Shown here: positions 49,773-62,249 of the stretch, in pieces
Layout of the letters: each line of letters opens with the position of its first letter
How positions within the stretch are numbered: position 1 is the stretch's first letter
Assembly (NCBI GenBank): GCA_023653785.1
Contig: JAMKCH010043914.1
Span: forward strand, 1 to 64,000
Source: Ophioderma brevispina
Taxonomy: Eukaryota > Echinodermata > Ophiuroidea > Amphilepidida > Ophiodermatidae
Length of the DNA stretch: 64,000 nucleotides
Direction of reading: 5' to 3'
Program-made: the position numbers and the translations under genes
Notes under the pieces: generated by a model
The model's database searches: none
Told to the model about the DNA's origin: nothing
The model's input: the letters and a program-made list of their open reading frames with translations, nothing else

Positions 49773-50050
49773 TTAAAGGTGCGTGTTCCCGATCGTCTTT
49801 AAAGGACCCCCCATTTACCCCGAAGTAGTTAGAAACTTTTTGATTCCGATGAAAGGCCCGTATTTTTCTCATTGTGGCCGAATTTGAGCCTTCAAATTAT
49901 TTCATTCCCAAGATATAAAAAAACCTGCCATTTTAATGGTTAACCATCAATATTGCACAGGAACTGAATATTGCGTTGCAATATGCATTATTGCTTCTAC
50001 CACCAAAACCGCAGTTTGTTTCCCACAGTAACTAGGGGTGTATGTGCAAG
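49773..50050. mobile_element. MITE family F, copy 2 (truncated)
   Basis: It begins TTAAAGGTGCGTGTTCCCGA with CGTCTTTAAAGGACCCCCC, matching the reversed right end of 7015-7356, and runs through CCAAAACCGCAGTTTGTTTC. The far TTAA end is not found. Confidence 0.7.
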
Positions 50051-50649
50051 TCCAGACATAATCGTAACAAGCACAGTTAAACAGCAGCAATTGCAGCTTT
50101 TTAGTTGGGCGTCCTTCAGCGTACATTGTGAACTTTTCCGAGGAATGATCAAGAGCATATAGATTAGGAACTTGGAAGAAGGTGATTTGTTATCAAGTTC
50201 TGAAAATAGAGATGACAACAAACAAACTGTTAACAGTTTTAAATGTCAGATAGTTCCTAGTAATCTTGGTCAATAAACTATTTTAGAACAGACATTGGAA
50301 CAGCTAGTGTTACATTAGTCGGCTGTCAAGGATGGGGATGACGACAGCGAGAGTAGTTGGAATTTCACCCTCTGCCAAGACTAGCATCCCCTAGCATGTA
50401 CCGTCTGTTGAGTGAATCACTATTATTATATGTAGGGAGAGGGATGGAAATATGTTATCAGAGCAATTAAATCAGAAAGTTAAAGACACACGAACTCAGA
50501 TGTCAGAGGAACAAATGTTAAAAGTTAGCATCAAAGTTACTTGTAGAATTCAGTTACAGACCACTATCAGTGTTTTCCCTGAAAGAGTCAACATGTTTCA
50601 AATTGTCAGGAATAGCTTAAAAGTGAAGGATAAGCCTGTAGAATCCTCA

Positions 50650-50991
50650 TAAAAAGGGGCATTGCATGACCACAACCTCGCCCCCGACTTACCAAAAAAA
50701 GTTGAAGATTTTTACCTCATCTGATCGTTAGCCTAGTAACTCCTGTGTACCAAATCTTATGGTGCAATTTGTTGTACTATAAGAAATTCGTCAATTTGTA
50801 ATTTTCTTCTTCCTTAAACGGACCGAAATTACAGCACAGTGGCTAGGGAACAGTGGGAAAACAAGCAATGGCTCATAACACAAACCGCAAAATCTGGATC
50901 AACTCAATTTTGTGAATAAGCTGTTCTCAGGGATATTAGCGAACAATCACTAAAATCCAGAAGATGCTGGAATCACGAATGCACCTTTTAA
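50650..50991. mobile_element. MITE family G, copy 3
   Basis: AAAAAGGGGCATTGCATGAC, then ACAACCTCGCCCCCGACTTA, starts the copy, and AATCACGAATGCACCTTTTAA-type sequence closes it. The orientation is the same as copy 2, and the left TTAA has decayed. Confidence 0.75.
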
Positions 50992-51552
50992 TTAACTTTT
51001 TTCCAACTGAACGAATTGACAGTAAAGGCATAAAACGGCAGTGTTCAAGATATTAATTCCATTCAATTACGTGTTATAGTAAGTTGTCCATATGGACAGT
51101 AATGACTAAAAATATATTCAATTTGGTCCATAATAGGTGGCTGTCTGGTCTTATCATTTGTAGGTATGTTAAGATACCTTTATCTTGTACAGACAGCAAA
51201 CAACTGATTTTTGATATTTTTTGGTTTTCTGATTTAGCAAATCACTGCTAGTGCCTTTACAGTGGTCCCCCAATAATTTTCTTTGTGGAAAGAAGCACCC
51301 CTGCTTCTAAAATTCCACACCCAAAGAAATTGAAAATGAATCCATTTATACCATTTCACTTGAATAGTGAAATGTGTGAATTACCACCATCCATATGATT
51401 ATCTCTAGAAATACTTTCTGATAATCGTAAACAACTCATCTTCCTACTTCTAACATCATCACATCACAGAAAACCCAGGACACGGTTTGTGAAATCCCAG
51501 ACACAGGCATGGTATAGACAATACAAAATTAGATATTTACAAGCATAAAAAC

Positions 51553-51680
51553 AACACACAACACACACACAACACACACACGCACATAAACGTACACACA
51601 CATGCGAGCATGCACACACACACACACATGCATGCACACACACACAAACACGCACACACACACAAACACACAGACACACA
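51553..51680 (+). repeat. CA-rich microsatellite, about 130 bp
   Basis: Imperfect ACAC repeats with CGCA, CATG and CAAACA interruptions. The cysteine-rich open frames on the minus strand (VCVCVC) derive only from this repeat. Confidence 0.95.
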
Positions 51681-53284
51681 CTGGAGATAAAATAGGAAAT
51701 ACCTGAATATTTTGCAGATTTTTTTTTTTTTTTTTTTTAAAAAAATTGCAAAAATCATGCTAAATCAGCCGTTTTTAGCCCTCTGACCGGGAAAAATTGG
51801 CCTCTTGACCCCCCTGAGAGGGAAAATTTCCCAAGGCTGGGAAATTTGCCCCCTCAGAGCGGGCAGGCCCGTTACGCCACTGAGATGAAGTGAGAAAAAT
51901 ACAAGCTTTCTTATGGTACCAAAATCAAAAGTTTGATGGTGTCAGTGGTGGGGTCAAGACTGAGGAATGGGTAGTACCCCTTTAAAAATAACCAGGGAAT
52001 ACTCTCAAAACAAATTATCACATGAGGGTGTGCCACCAATATGGGTATAATTTTCAGCCTTCTGATATGTGAAAGGATCCCTTTTTACGTCAGTTATGGT
52101 ATGGAGATCACTTGTCAATTTTCATAATTTTGTCAAAATATTAGGCCAATTTCCTCACACACCTACCCTTATTTGGTTAGCATGATATATCAAGTCATCA
52201 TGGTGATCTGTTTCAACAAGTGTTAAACTGGACCAAATGCACACAAAAGTTGGCCTAATTTAGATTGATTTGGCTCAAATTTAGTCTAAAGTTGTTTGCA
52301 ATCCTCCCCCAGAATTGGGCTATTTCATTTTATCCTGATATTTTGGAGCAAATACCCCCAACCCAGTTGGTACACACAGCGTAATAGCTACATATACCTT
52401 AGTTAATTTTCACGCTTACAATGAAATTTTCAACAAAAAGGGTCAGGAGTAGCAAATAATCATTCAAGAGCATCCAAATGAAGTGCTAAATTTCAAATCA
52501 AAAAGGTTAGAGGTTCATGTCAAACAAAAAAGGTACTCTCTTGCTAATTTTTCAAATTAAAAAAAAAAAAAAACAACCAAATTTTGTTTAGGTATAGTAA
52601 TGCTGAAAACCCATATTGACTTGAACTGGTAAAGATATTAATTTGCATTCATTGGGACACAGACCTTTACGTGCTCACATGAGTTCGTGGACCCGCATAT
52701 TGCCTCTTCATGTTGGGAAGGCTAAGGCCGTTGTGTATTGTAGGCCGCTCACAACTAGATCATACACTTCGTTGGTGCCATGGCATGTATACCGGGATCT
52801 GTTCTTGTAATTATAATAGTTTGGCAATACCGCTCTTTAGCCATTAAAAGGCAACCAATTTTTAATCTTCAAGGTTAAATAGTTTAAGATGTTCTGTACC
52901 ACATGGACAGTAATCACAAATCAATTTGAATTTGGGAATCGGGGAATCGGGACAGGGAATAACCATCAATTAGTTTGAGTTTATGAGGTTAATGCTAAAA
53001 GTTGAAGTCATCTTTAAAAGAAAAAAAGAAAAGGAAAGAGAAATGAAGAAAGATGGCATGTTTTGAGTTATGTGTGTTTTTTTCTTTAGTTCTTTTATTG
53101 GATGTGGTATTTTTATAGAGATTATAAGAATATACCAAAGATCACCTTGTATAAATGATAGATAATCATCACAGATCAGATCCTGTCATGCCTATGTTAC
53201 TGATTGGTTACCGATAAATTAAACATAAAAACCATGTTTGCACTCTGCAGGAGTTGCAGTTCAATTTTGACCAAGTTGCACGGG

Positions 53285-53745
53285 GAGGGGGGGCCGGGGT
53301 TCTCAAGTTTGGTTTGGGGTAGGACGTGCCTTGAGAGTCTGGAAGAGGACCCATAGCACATACCAATTGCCAAAAAACGGGACCCATAGCTATATCAGAG
53401 ATGCAAATGTTGCCAAATTTAACCCAAACTTTTGCCCTTTTACCTCAAAAATTGAGACAGTTTAAGCAAAATTCGGAAATCTTGGTTCAAATTGTTTGGG
53501 AAATTGGACTAATTTTCCAAAATATTTTGAACATGTTGGCTCCGATGGGAAAATTTTGACTAATTTTCAACAAATTCTGAGAAATTTTGAAAAACAACCC
53601 ATTGCTATACCAAAATTGGCATGAAAAAGAGGGGGTCATTGATATACCAGGAAGGATGAAAATGATCCAAGGCTGAAAAATGAGACCAATGTCTGTGGCA
53701 CGTCCCTGTATGGTCACTTGTGTTGAGTACCACCCACCCCACCAC
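53285..53745. mobile_element. MITE-like element with inverted ends (about 460 bp)
   Basis: The left end GGTTCTCAAGTTTGG with TAGGACGTGCC and the right end GGCACGTCCCTG with TGTTGAGTACCACC are imperfect inverse copies. The interior is AT-rich with repeated AATTTTC-type blocks. Exact boundaries are uncertain. Confidence 0.5.
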
Positions 53746-54476
53746 AGGGGGCAACTCTTATTTTGTCTTTGGACCAAAAACTTTCATAAGTTATTAACTG
53801 CCTAAATAGTTGAAGGGCTGTCATTTTCTTTAGGATGTTGTCTCAAAGATTGGTTTGGATTCATAATTTGAGTTTTTGAAAATAACCTAACCTTGGTCAT
53901 AAAGGGTAATAAGGGGAGGAGTCATTTTGTTTTAAATTTCAGATTCAATAGACTCAAAATCACCATAAAATAATATTAATAGTAAAAAGAAATGCCTGTA
54001 AATAGCCGCAAAATCACACAGGAAATCACCGTTCCGATTTAAAATCTTCCAACCTGCGTTGCGCCGGGTCTACAATTAGCTTGGGGGGATGTCATTAAAA
54101 CAGTGGTAGACACTACTGTCCATTCAATGAGCTTAGACCCTCAGTTTTTAAAATAATATTAGAGAAGGTAGATACGGTGTCGGGAAAAAATCTGAACGAA
54201 AAGTTTGTATTCACGAAATTACTCACCGGAATTTTAAATTTCAAAATAATACTGGATGGGATTTTACCTACAAACTATTGAAATTGACGCTTTTTCCCTC
54301 CAAGTTGCAAATGATTATCAACGCTGGTACCATTAATTAAATGAAGTGTGAGGTGGTACTTTGGTATTACTAAGAGGAGGTAGGAGGAAACTATCGATGT
54401 TAGCGATACCCACTGGATCAATATCGGCGGACCAGATGACCTCGGTCGGACAGTGACTGCACCTGTGTTTCATTCT

Positions 54477-54738
54477 CTTGGGTGGTATTATTTACGCCAG
54501 GGAGGGGAATGGGAGGATTTGGGGGGAACCCGAAAAAATTGTGTAAGAGAGAAGGGGGAAGTTGAAATTGTTCATCAATGAAAGAGAGGGGGAACATGAA
54601 CTTTAAATGGGAATCAGCATGGTCAAGGGGGGAGTGTGAAATTTTTGAACGGAAGACGAGGGGGAACGCAAAATTTTTGCCGAAAAAAAAGTTGAAATCC
54701 TCCATTCCCCCCGGCCATAAATAGAGGACCGCTCCATA
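54477..54738. mobile_element. MITE family D, copy 2
   Basis: GTGGTATTATTTACGCCAGG at the left and GGCCATAAATAGAGGACCGC at the right enclose a G-rich interior that is the reverse complement of 32100-32325 (for example TGTGAAATTTTTGAACGGAA). Confidence 0.8.
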
Positions 54739-55476
54739 AAAGGATATGCAAAGAATTGATTGTATTTCTTGAAGTTTGAAGCACATGTTTTTGTCAGAAC
54801 AATCGGATAGTCAATGGTTCAAGCATATCGACAATGACTTTTACCGTTCAAAGATCGACTTGTAAACGTTTTACACACCTATCCTATAAATGGAACATCC
54901 TGAAAGGTTGCTCATCGGAATATTCGGCTAGGTTCCGATTCATTGTCCGAGTTGGCAAACATCGTAGAAATTGAATCGAATTGGGTGTGAAGAAATACTT
55001 TTCAGCATGCACCTTCAAAATCTTGTGGGTAATTAGAGGAATACCAAATTTTCTTCATGATATTTCTAAGCTAATTGAAGGGACAGTACAAATTTTTGGG
55101 GGGGGGGGAGAATGGCACATTTTTGGGGGGGAGGGAGAAGTGTTGTTGGAGCCTCAAGGGTAACCCTTTTCAAAACTCATTGGGTTTTGACATTTGTAAT
55201 GCCCATTGCCATTTGAAACTTATAAAATATCAATTTTATTTTTTTTAAATGAAGTATAATCTTTCTCAGTTTTGAGAGGTGGGAACTGATGAAAAGAAAA
55301 CTATTAGATCGAAAGGACTCTTTGTACCCTTAGTGCTGCCAATGGTAATAAACGATTACTCTGTCCATCCTAATATTGGGACCCCTTTCTGAAGAAAGCC
55401 TCTAAGGTTAGGAATTCATATTTTGTCTAATAATTGTAGTATTAACATATATCTTTTTCTCTATTATTAATTGTAG

Positions 55477-55654
55477 CATTGAAACAACCACTACCACTAG
55501 AAACACCAAATCCGAAAAACGACCGCCTTCCGGCCTGTGCCGGGTCTTTTTAAAAAGCATGGATGGGAAAGAAGCACCACCAAAATTTACACAACCATAA
55601 GAGTTTGACGCCGACGGAAAAGGTGTGCCGCAAAATTTGAAGCAAATGTAACCG
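55477..55654 (+). pseudogene. Damaged exon: linker and first half of an Ig domain
   Basis: Good splice sites (TTAATTGTAG before, ACCG then GTGAGT after) bound 178 bases. In phase 1 the exon begins (x)LKQPLPLETPNPKNDRLP but hits TAA at 55551. A second frame then reads MDGKEAPPKFTQP up to TAA at 55598. The frame that opened the exon reads KSLTPTEKV right after, and a third frame closes with AAKFEANVTG into a phase-1 donor. Laid end to end these are the start of an I-set domain (PPKFTQP, K-SLT-TE-, AKFEANVTG). At least two, probably three, small indels have broken it. The next exon (57916) continues the fold exactly at the following residue. Either the module has decayed or the assembly carries local indel errors. 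Confidence 0.72.
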
Positions 55655-57915
55655 GTGAGTTAATCAGTCTGACTTGTGCAATATGTAATGGTTAGCAATA
55701 TATTAAAACCTTGTAATGTTTTTATATAAAGATTTGCTTTCCAAGTTCTTGTTAGGGGGAAAACATACACAACTGCAGTACAGTGATGTCCAAAGTTTGG
55801 TTATATGAAAATGATATGCCTCCAATGCAAATGATTGGTTGTCATAAAACATCTTGGTAGACACAGGAATGTTTTTGTTACAAGCTATTGATACCGTTTA
55901 ATATAGGTCTAGCCATTGCTTGGAGACAATACATTTTTATGTACTGAGATATTGACGTTTTTGAGGGAGGAGTAGGGAATATGTTCTTCAGGTTATAAAA
56001 CAATTAAAAAATGAGAAACTATTCCACTTGTTATAATGATAATATCCAAACAGGTTTTGAAAACAAAATGTATGCATAATTCCAATATGGTGGAATATCA
56101 GATTTATGGGGGGATGACTTTTCTCGAACTCAGTGAGTTTATAGCCAAAGCTCTTTGCCCTTATTTGTGACAAAGAGGCTACACGATGCAGCTTTCTGTA
56201 TAAAACAATACCAAAATGCCTATTTTGCTGCTTAGATTTGGATTATATAAACCGTCTTACATCAAGCAGACTCTGGAACACAACACAAGGGCCCATGACA
56301 GCCGCTAGTGATATCAGGAGCAAATTACTACGAAGCAAATAACCTCACAATTCCCGTGAGCAATTCAATAGCTTCATCACCATTGTATTGAGCAAAAACC
56401 CCTTTTATTTTAGTTGATTTATGCTCCCAGGACATGCTAGTCAGCTGTTGTTATCATGGCCATCACGGCTACTGAACTGGCCGGTAGATCGAATGCCTAC
56501 CTTCATAGGGATGTGGGTATGGTATGTATGTAATAGCTTGTTGTTGTTTGGGCAATTCCATTTAGTGTTCGGCCCCCCAGAAAAACAAAATGCCCAAATG
56601 AGGTCTTTCCCCTCAAGAACCAGAATGTCACTCAATATATGTTGCTAAATAATATAGCGCACATCTTGCAAAGCGGCATTGTGGTTCTGAGGGGGAAAGG
56701 GTGTCAATTTAGAAAATTTCAAATTCCCATTGAAAACCTGTGCTTATAATTTTACATAAACCGTCTTTTGTGAAATTATATAAAATGAGATTTTTTGAAA
56801 CCAGCAAAAGGTAAAACTTTGAGCAGGTTCTTAAATGAGGAATGTTTCAAAGTTTCATTCCGTCTCATGAAAAAAGATAGAGGGCGTCCTTCATTCCTTA
56901 TCCGGCGAGTCCTTTGCGATTTCTGTCACTTTAATGATGAATTTTGGAATGTTTAATCCCCTATGTGGGACCTGTGACCTCATATTCAATGGCCAAAGGT
57001 AACAAAGGTGGACCAGGGATTCGTAAAACTAGACACCCCAGTCTATGACTTTCAGCAAAAAATGAATTAGTACGCAACTTCACTACCATACTGGTCTTCA
57101 ACGAGGCCGCCCCTCGCAAAACTATTCTTGCAATTGTCGAACATAATTAATGTAACCAGTAAGTGAGACAACAAGTGTAGGTGAAATTAGGGTGAGCAGA
57201 CAGGATTTTTAAAGCAAAGCACACAGTCGTTTTGACCACCACTCTGCTCCAGAGCAGGTCTCCCTCACTAAACCTCAAAGGGCATCTATTGATTTTCTAA
57301 TGTTTTTTGGACTTGGAATTTTTCCCTAACCTGAAAAAAAAATGAAAATGTTATATATTTACAGAAGCAGGAGTCAGATTCGAAACCAAGAACACTGTAT
57401 CATGATGTTAACTATTTTCTAACACTAGAACCGCGAGGATTGCGGTGCTGGAATTGCAGTCCTAATCCTTCGATAACCTTTACGGAAAATGAATCCAATA
57501 CTGTATAGTGATCAGCACCCAAAATAATGAATAGCATACTATAGAACGAGTGCCACCGCATTGCTCCAGGAGCGTAAGTGTGGGTCAAAATCCACGTCTG
57601 CTGTCTAGCCATGCTGATGTCACATGTAGACTCAGTTCTGTTTTGAAATTGATTGTTGGTATTCAAAGTTTGATTAAAAGAACTCTCACAGGGACTTCAG
57701 ACAATTAGATTTCCGTCATCACTTTACTGTCAAAAACACAATCAGGATTTCAAGTTTTTTGTACCAATAGAATAAATCTACTGGAAAGGGCCACCCAGGT
57801 TTAGAAACATATTCAGAATATTGTGAATATATACCACCATTCTGCTGATCCCCTTAGTCTTTCATCTTTATGGTCTCCTTCATTCCCTTCCCTTCCTCAT
57901 GGCATTCCCCAATAG
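55655..57915 (+). other. Intron (about 2.3 kb) between the two damaged exons
   Basis: It runs from GTGAGT to a pyrimidine-rich CTTCCCTTCCTCATGGCATT-type acceptor ending AATAG. It carries a minus-strand SINE copy near its 3' end and otherwise no feature I can name. Its presence shows the damaged exon pair is not a processed retrocopy. Confidence 0.65.
57355..57602 (-). mobile_element. tRNA-like SINE family J, copy 2
   Basis: On the minus strand it contains GGTTCTAGTGTTAGAAAATA (A-box region) and TTGGTTTCGAATCTGACTCC (B-box region), followed by TGCTTCTGTAAA. The body CACTTACGCTCCTGGAGCAA matches copy 1 at 27585-27805. Confidence 0.65.
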
Positions 57916-58115
57916 GCACGCCTGAGCCGAGCATAAAATGGTTCCGCGACACAAGGAATTAACCAGCGCGCATGGCTACCAAATAAGCTTCGCCGGCGGA
58001 ACACTGTAAGCTCCATGTACCCAAAGCTACGGTGTCTGATAATGGCAAGTTCAAATGCGGTAGCCTCAAAAATCCAGTGGGCACTGCCGTGTCAACGGCG
58101 CAACTGTAGGCAAAG
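57916..58115 (+). pseudogene. Damaged exon: second half of the same Ig domain
   Basis: After a strong acceptor, phase 1 reads (G)TPEPSIKWFRDTRN, which directly continues FEANVTG of the previous exon and includes the core Trp. TAA at 57960 then stops it. Another frame gives YQISFAGGT near 57977, and the first frame resumes from 58008 with KLHVPKATVSDNGKFKC, then NPVGTAVSTAQL before TAG. These are the C, D/E, F and G strands of an I-set domain, with the F-strand Cys retained in DNGKFKC. Two or more indels interrupt it. The donor is less certain: CAAAG then GTCAGG at 58116 keeps phase 1 but is weak. Disruption in both halves argues for real decay, though clustered assembly errors are possible. 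Confidence 0.72.
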
Positions 58116-58302
58116 GTCAGGCCAGATGTTACGTCTTGAGATGACAGTTCATCAGCAGTTAGTCTTAAGGTGAACTTACATAATGCGCATGAAAAAGATG
58201 CTTTCTCAAGTTTCTAAAAATTTATCTTATAGCAAGTGATTGATTTCACAAAATTCTGTTAATAGCAACAAGATTTGAAACTCAAAACAAAAAAGGGGTG
58301 TT

Positions 58303-58480
58303 TCCATAAGGTGGAACCTTCCTTTCTGACTTCCTTATGAATTCGGAAACCTTAACGAAATAAACCACACGGTTTATGGGGTTTATTAAAACCCCACGGT
58401 TTATGTGGTTTATTCCGTTACGTTAGAATGAATAAGGGTGTCCGAATAAAGAAAGGGTGTCACCTTATGGAAAACAACCA
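58303..58480. mobile_element. Foldback MITE (about 180 bp)
   Basis: The outer arms GGGTGTTTCCATAAGGTG and CACCTTATGGAAAAC are inverted. The centre is a strong palindrome built from AATAAACCACACGGTTTATG and its complement. The element begins about 190 bases after the damaged Ig exon. Confidence 0.75.
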
Positions 58481-60326
58481 CAAAAAAAGTGCCATGAAGG
58501 TCCAACAAGTCAACTTACTCAAAGAAACATTGACACATCTTGCACTGAAGCATTTAAAATTGCCATCTCTTTCATATTTATCCACCAGGACTGCTTACTT
58601 TAAAGTAAAGCTGTTTTTTCTCAACAAAAAGTCACTGATTGTAACATTACATGATTCTAAAAACTACCAAATAGTGTTGGTAATTCATTGAATCTTACGG
58701 AGAGAAACTTTTTTGTGGCCATGTAGGTTCACACCCAAGAACTTACCAATGTATCATTTGATAGAATTCACCTCATCACTAGGAACGCAAAGTCATTTTT
58801 CTCTTCACATGAATGCAAGTGTTGAATTGTGCAGATCAGATGAAAATATCTGGTGTGAATGGGAGAGCTGAAGTTACCCAGGCTACTGGGATGCAAGTTG
58901 AATGACATTGGGAAGTTAGTTGATAAGATAAACTATTTGAGGGGAAGATTAATGGTGATTTTTTTCAAGTGTTTAATTGACAATGAACCATGAAGCCCCA
59001 AGTGCCAAGTAGTTTTCGTTGCTCAAAGTTCAAAATCATACTATGAGTTTTTCTAAGGGGCCATGTGGTGTATCTGCAAATAATTTTAAAAAATGTATTT
59101 TTCATCATCCATGGGTCATACTTTATAGTTAGCAAAAATGCTATGTCAATAGAATGTCTTCTTTCAAGTTTTAAAATGAAAAATGAGGAATCAATTCATT
59201 TTTTTAAGCATAAATAAACAAGTGATCATTTTTTAAAGTAGAAAGCAAAGGAAGATAAAAACACATGTTAAAGTGTTTTAATGGGGCACAAACATTGATT
59301 TACAAAACTTTTTGCCAACTTCTTTAAATGAAAGTTATTTATGTAAATCAACATCATAAAACCTCAAGGGAGGGGGCGAAGAGACTCATAGTCTGTTATC
59401 TCTACCTAGACTATGCTTAGCAGAGTGGTTACAGGAGTTGGTTATTAGTAATTTGTTGTGAAATAGCTGAGTTTAGTTATGTCTTGCAAGGTATTTTGTA
59501 GTTCCCAAAATACTCAACTTGCATTCTAGAAAAGGTGACTAGTTTTCTCTCTCCAGTGCAATCTTGTAGAGGGATTCTTTTCATAAACAAGTTAATCGAA
59601 TTGAACTGCTACTAATTTTTGCTATATTTATGATCATTGTTAAACAATTATAATTGCATTAGAGTTCACCATTATTAAGATAGATTGATTTTTGCAGTTG
59701 GTTATTTTACCTGGAAAATGATTGGAAATAAATGTAAAGAATGTACAAGTCGTTTGGGGCACAGGTGGGGAAAATCCCATGAAAATTTTTAATGGTACGA
59801 TTAAAGGTATTTCCCTTGAAACATTTGGGAATTGATTTAAATGGAAAAAATTGAACAATGTCCTGCAAAATTTCGGGAAAAATCTATGCAAATAACTTTG
59901 ACTGTGAAAGTAGTTAGATGCATATTAATTTATGAAATACTAATGAGAGTGCATTGTAGATGGTATTTAACATATGTAGATTAACATGTTTCCAGTGACA
60001 ACCCAATCAAATTAAAAGGAGCAAATGAGTAGGGGAAAGTCTTTCCCTTGTCCAAATACTGTATTTCTGGGGTTTATGTGTATTTGATATGAGTCAATGG
60101 ATTCTTGATTTGATCTTTTGTCTACATCGGATCAAAAGCACGGGAATATGTGTTTTAATTACTTCAAATATTTATGTAAAAACCAGGCTTAAAAAAGTTT
60201 GTATTGCATAACACACAGATGCAAGTAGGTTTGGATTTAAACACACCCAAAGAAGTAAAATGTCAAAGTTCAAAAAATATATGTCTTTTAAATTTGGATA
60301 TAATTGGAAGCATATTTTTGACCCCT

Positions 60327-60494
60327 CCTATGTGGGTAGGAAGACTTCATATTAGAAGTCCCATTGATGCAAAGGAGGTATTATCAATTGATTCTGTCAT
60401 GCGCTTAGGTTGTCAGTAGGACTTGACGGAATGAATGGCAATACCTCATTTGCATCAATGGGGAACTCTATATGAACGTCTACCCATATGTGGC
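60327..60494. mobile_element. Hairpin MITE-like element
   Basis: Arms of about 55 bases (TATGTGGGTAGGAAGACTTC, CCCATTGATGCAAAGGAGGT at left; CATTTGCATCAATGGGGAAC, GAACGTCTACCCATATGTGG at right) are inverse copies around a loop of about 57 bases. Confidence 0.75.
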
Positions 60495-62249
60495 GATCGA
60501 ATGAGCATGTTGAAGTATGCCACTTCACCGAACCCACACCAGGATTAAAAGTTGCAGGAAAACACTATGAGAAGGAGAATAGTCATGCAGTGAAGAAGGA
60601 TTGCATTGACTTCCTTCTGTAAACAGATGATTGTCAGTAGGTTTGCTGCAACTTTTAAATCATTAATATGATGTATATTTGAAACGTAACAGACAAATGT
60701 TAGGGTTGGCAGGTACTTTTTTTGGATGTTTAGATTGGTGTGGACATTTATGCCCCCTTCATTACTTGTTCTAATGTTGGTGAGGAACTTCCAACTCAAC
60801 ATTTCTTGTTGTCCATTTCAAGCATTAATTAAATTCTCAAAATCAAATCAGAGTAAAGTATTTATTTCATAGTAAGCATTTAAAATTTGGTTCACTTAGG
60901 TTATGCTAAGCAAAACATTTAAGCCTTAAGCTTCGGTATTATTTCATATTTGTTTAACTAAATGACAGTGGTAGTTACATATTGTGTGTGGTTAATCGCT
61001 AAATTTAGCCAGCTCTGAGCCTAACTAGAGTGTGTAGTTCTTTTCATCGTGGTGTGTTTATAAAAAGAAGGAGAAATTAAATTATAGTATCTGCAATTAA
61101 CTGGCTGTAGATTTTCACTGTTCTGCAAAAAGAGTAATATAGTAATGATGTTGTATAGTGGTACACTTGAAATAACCCCCATGATCAATAAATCAGTACA
61201 ATTGAAAAAAATTGAGCTTTTCAAGTTATGTTTCTTTTTATAATTTGGGGGAAAAAAAAAAAAACAACCATTTGTTCAAATGGACACGAATAAATAAATC
61301 TTTATGATTCTCAAAACCAAGTCCGGAGCAGAAAGTGAAAGTTACATCTGGTCTTTTTCATGAAAATCAATGAAGATTCTCTGGTTTCGAGTCTTGATAA
61401 TGGGTTTTATTTTTTATCAATTTGACAAATAATGGCTTAAAGGAAGAAATCATTAAACACTTAATGGCATTTGTATTTTTTAAATTGACTCTGATTCTGG
61501 TAAAAAACAAAATCCGTTTTTAACAAACTGTAGGTTATTTTGGTGGTACGAGTTTCAAATTATATATTTACTAATATTTGAACTCAATTCATAATGCCTA
61601 TCACAAGTTGCACTTCTTAAAAGTAACACATCAAGAAGAACATCTTTGGTAGTCTTTATTTTGCTTTATAGTATGATGTGCTTTTGAAATTTTTTTCAGT
61701 GTTTTCTAATATTCTTAATCTATTATTGAATATCTTATCTACCTCTGAATACCAGAAAATGCAACTATCGTTTTCAATAAAAATGTAGAAGGTGGTACAT
61801 TATTGTCCTAGACTACCAAACCTTAATTCAATATTTTGGTCTGTTGGAAATGTAATTAAAATGCAGTAAAGTATCGTTTTTACATTTATTGTACGATGTT
61901 GGTTACAAAATTGTAACAGTCTGTAACGGGAGTCTAAGAATTAAATTTTATGTAAAAGATTAGAAAAATATAAAAAAAAGCCCAATATTTAGAGAAAATT
62001 TCTAAAATAGATCACTGAAATTTAATGCATTTCAGGTTAGTAATATTGTGATGCAGTGTTATTATAAAAATTGCAATCTGTTCTTTTATTTTATTTGGAA
62101 AATAAGGTTTGCATTTTCTCGGAAGTAAGGTAACCATTCATTACAAAAAATCAGCTCAGAATTTGAAAATTTTATGCATGTTGTATGACGTTTATATTTT
62201 TAAAATTTGTAAGAATTACTATGTTCAAAATTACTGGGTTTGAACCCCT

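Larger units (their letters stand above)
24051..55476 (+). other. Long intron (about 31.4 kb)
   Basis: No host exon is recognised. Apart from repeats listed separately, stretches with nothing I can name include 25270-26430, 26713-27290, 28136-29764 (a C-rich tract near 28440 and partial similarity to family E near 28250-28430 and 29510-29590), 29961-30056, 30663-31324, 32676-36048 (AT-rich), 38621-39559, 41184-43814, 44581-45091, 46684-47706, 48056-49049, 50992-51552, 51681-53284, 53746-54476 and 54739-55476. Short TGG repeats occur at 30673-30700. A few candidate exons were examined and rejected for wrong phase. Confidence 0.55.

Noticed and set aside
51464..51758. Cys/Val-rich open frames on the minus strand
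   Set aside because: They are translations of the CA microsatellite.
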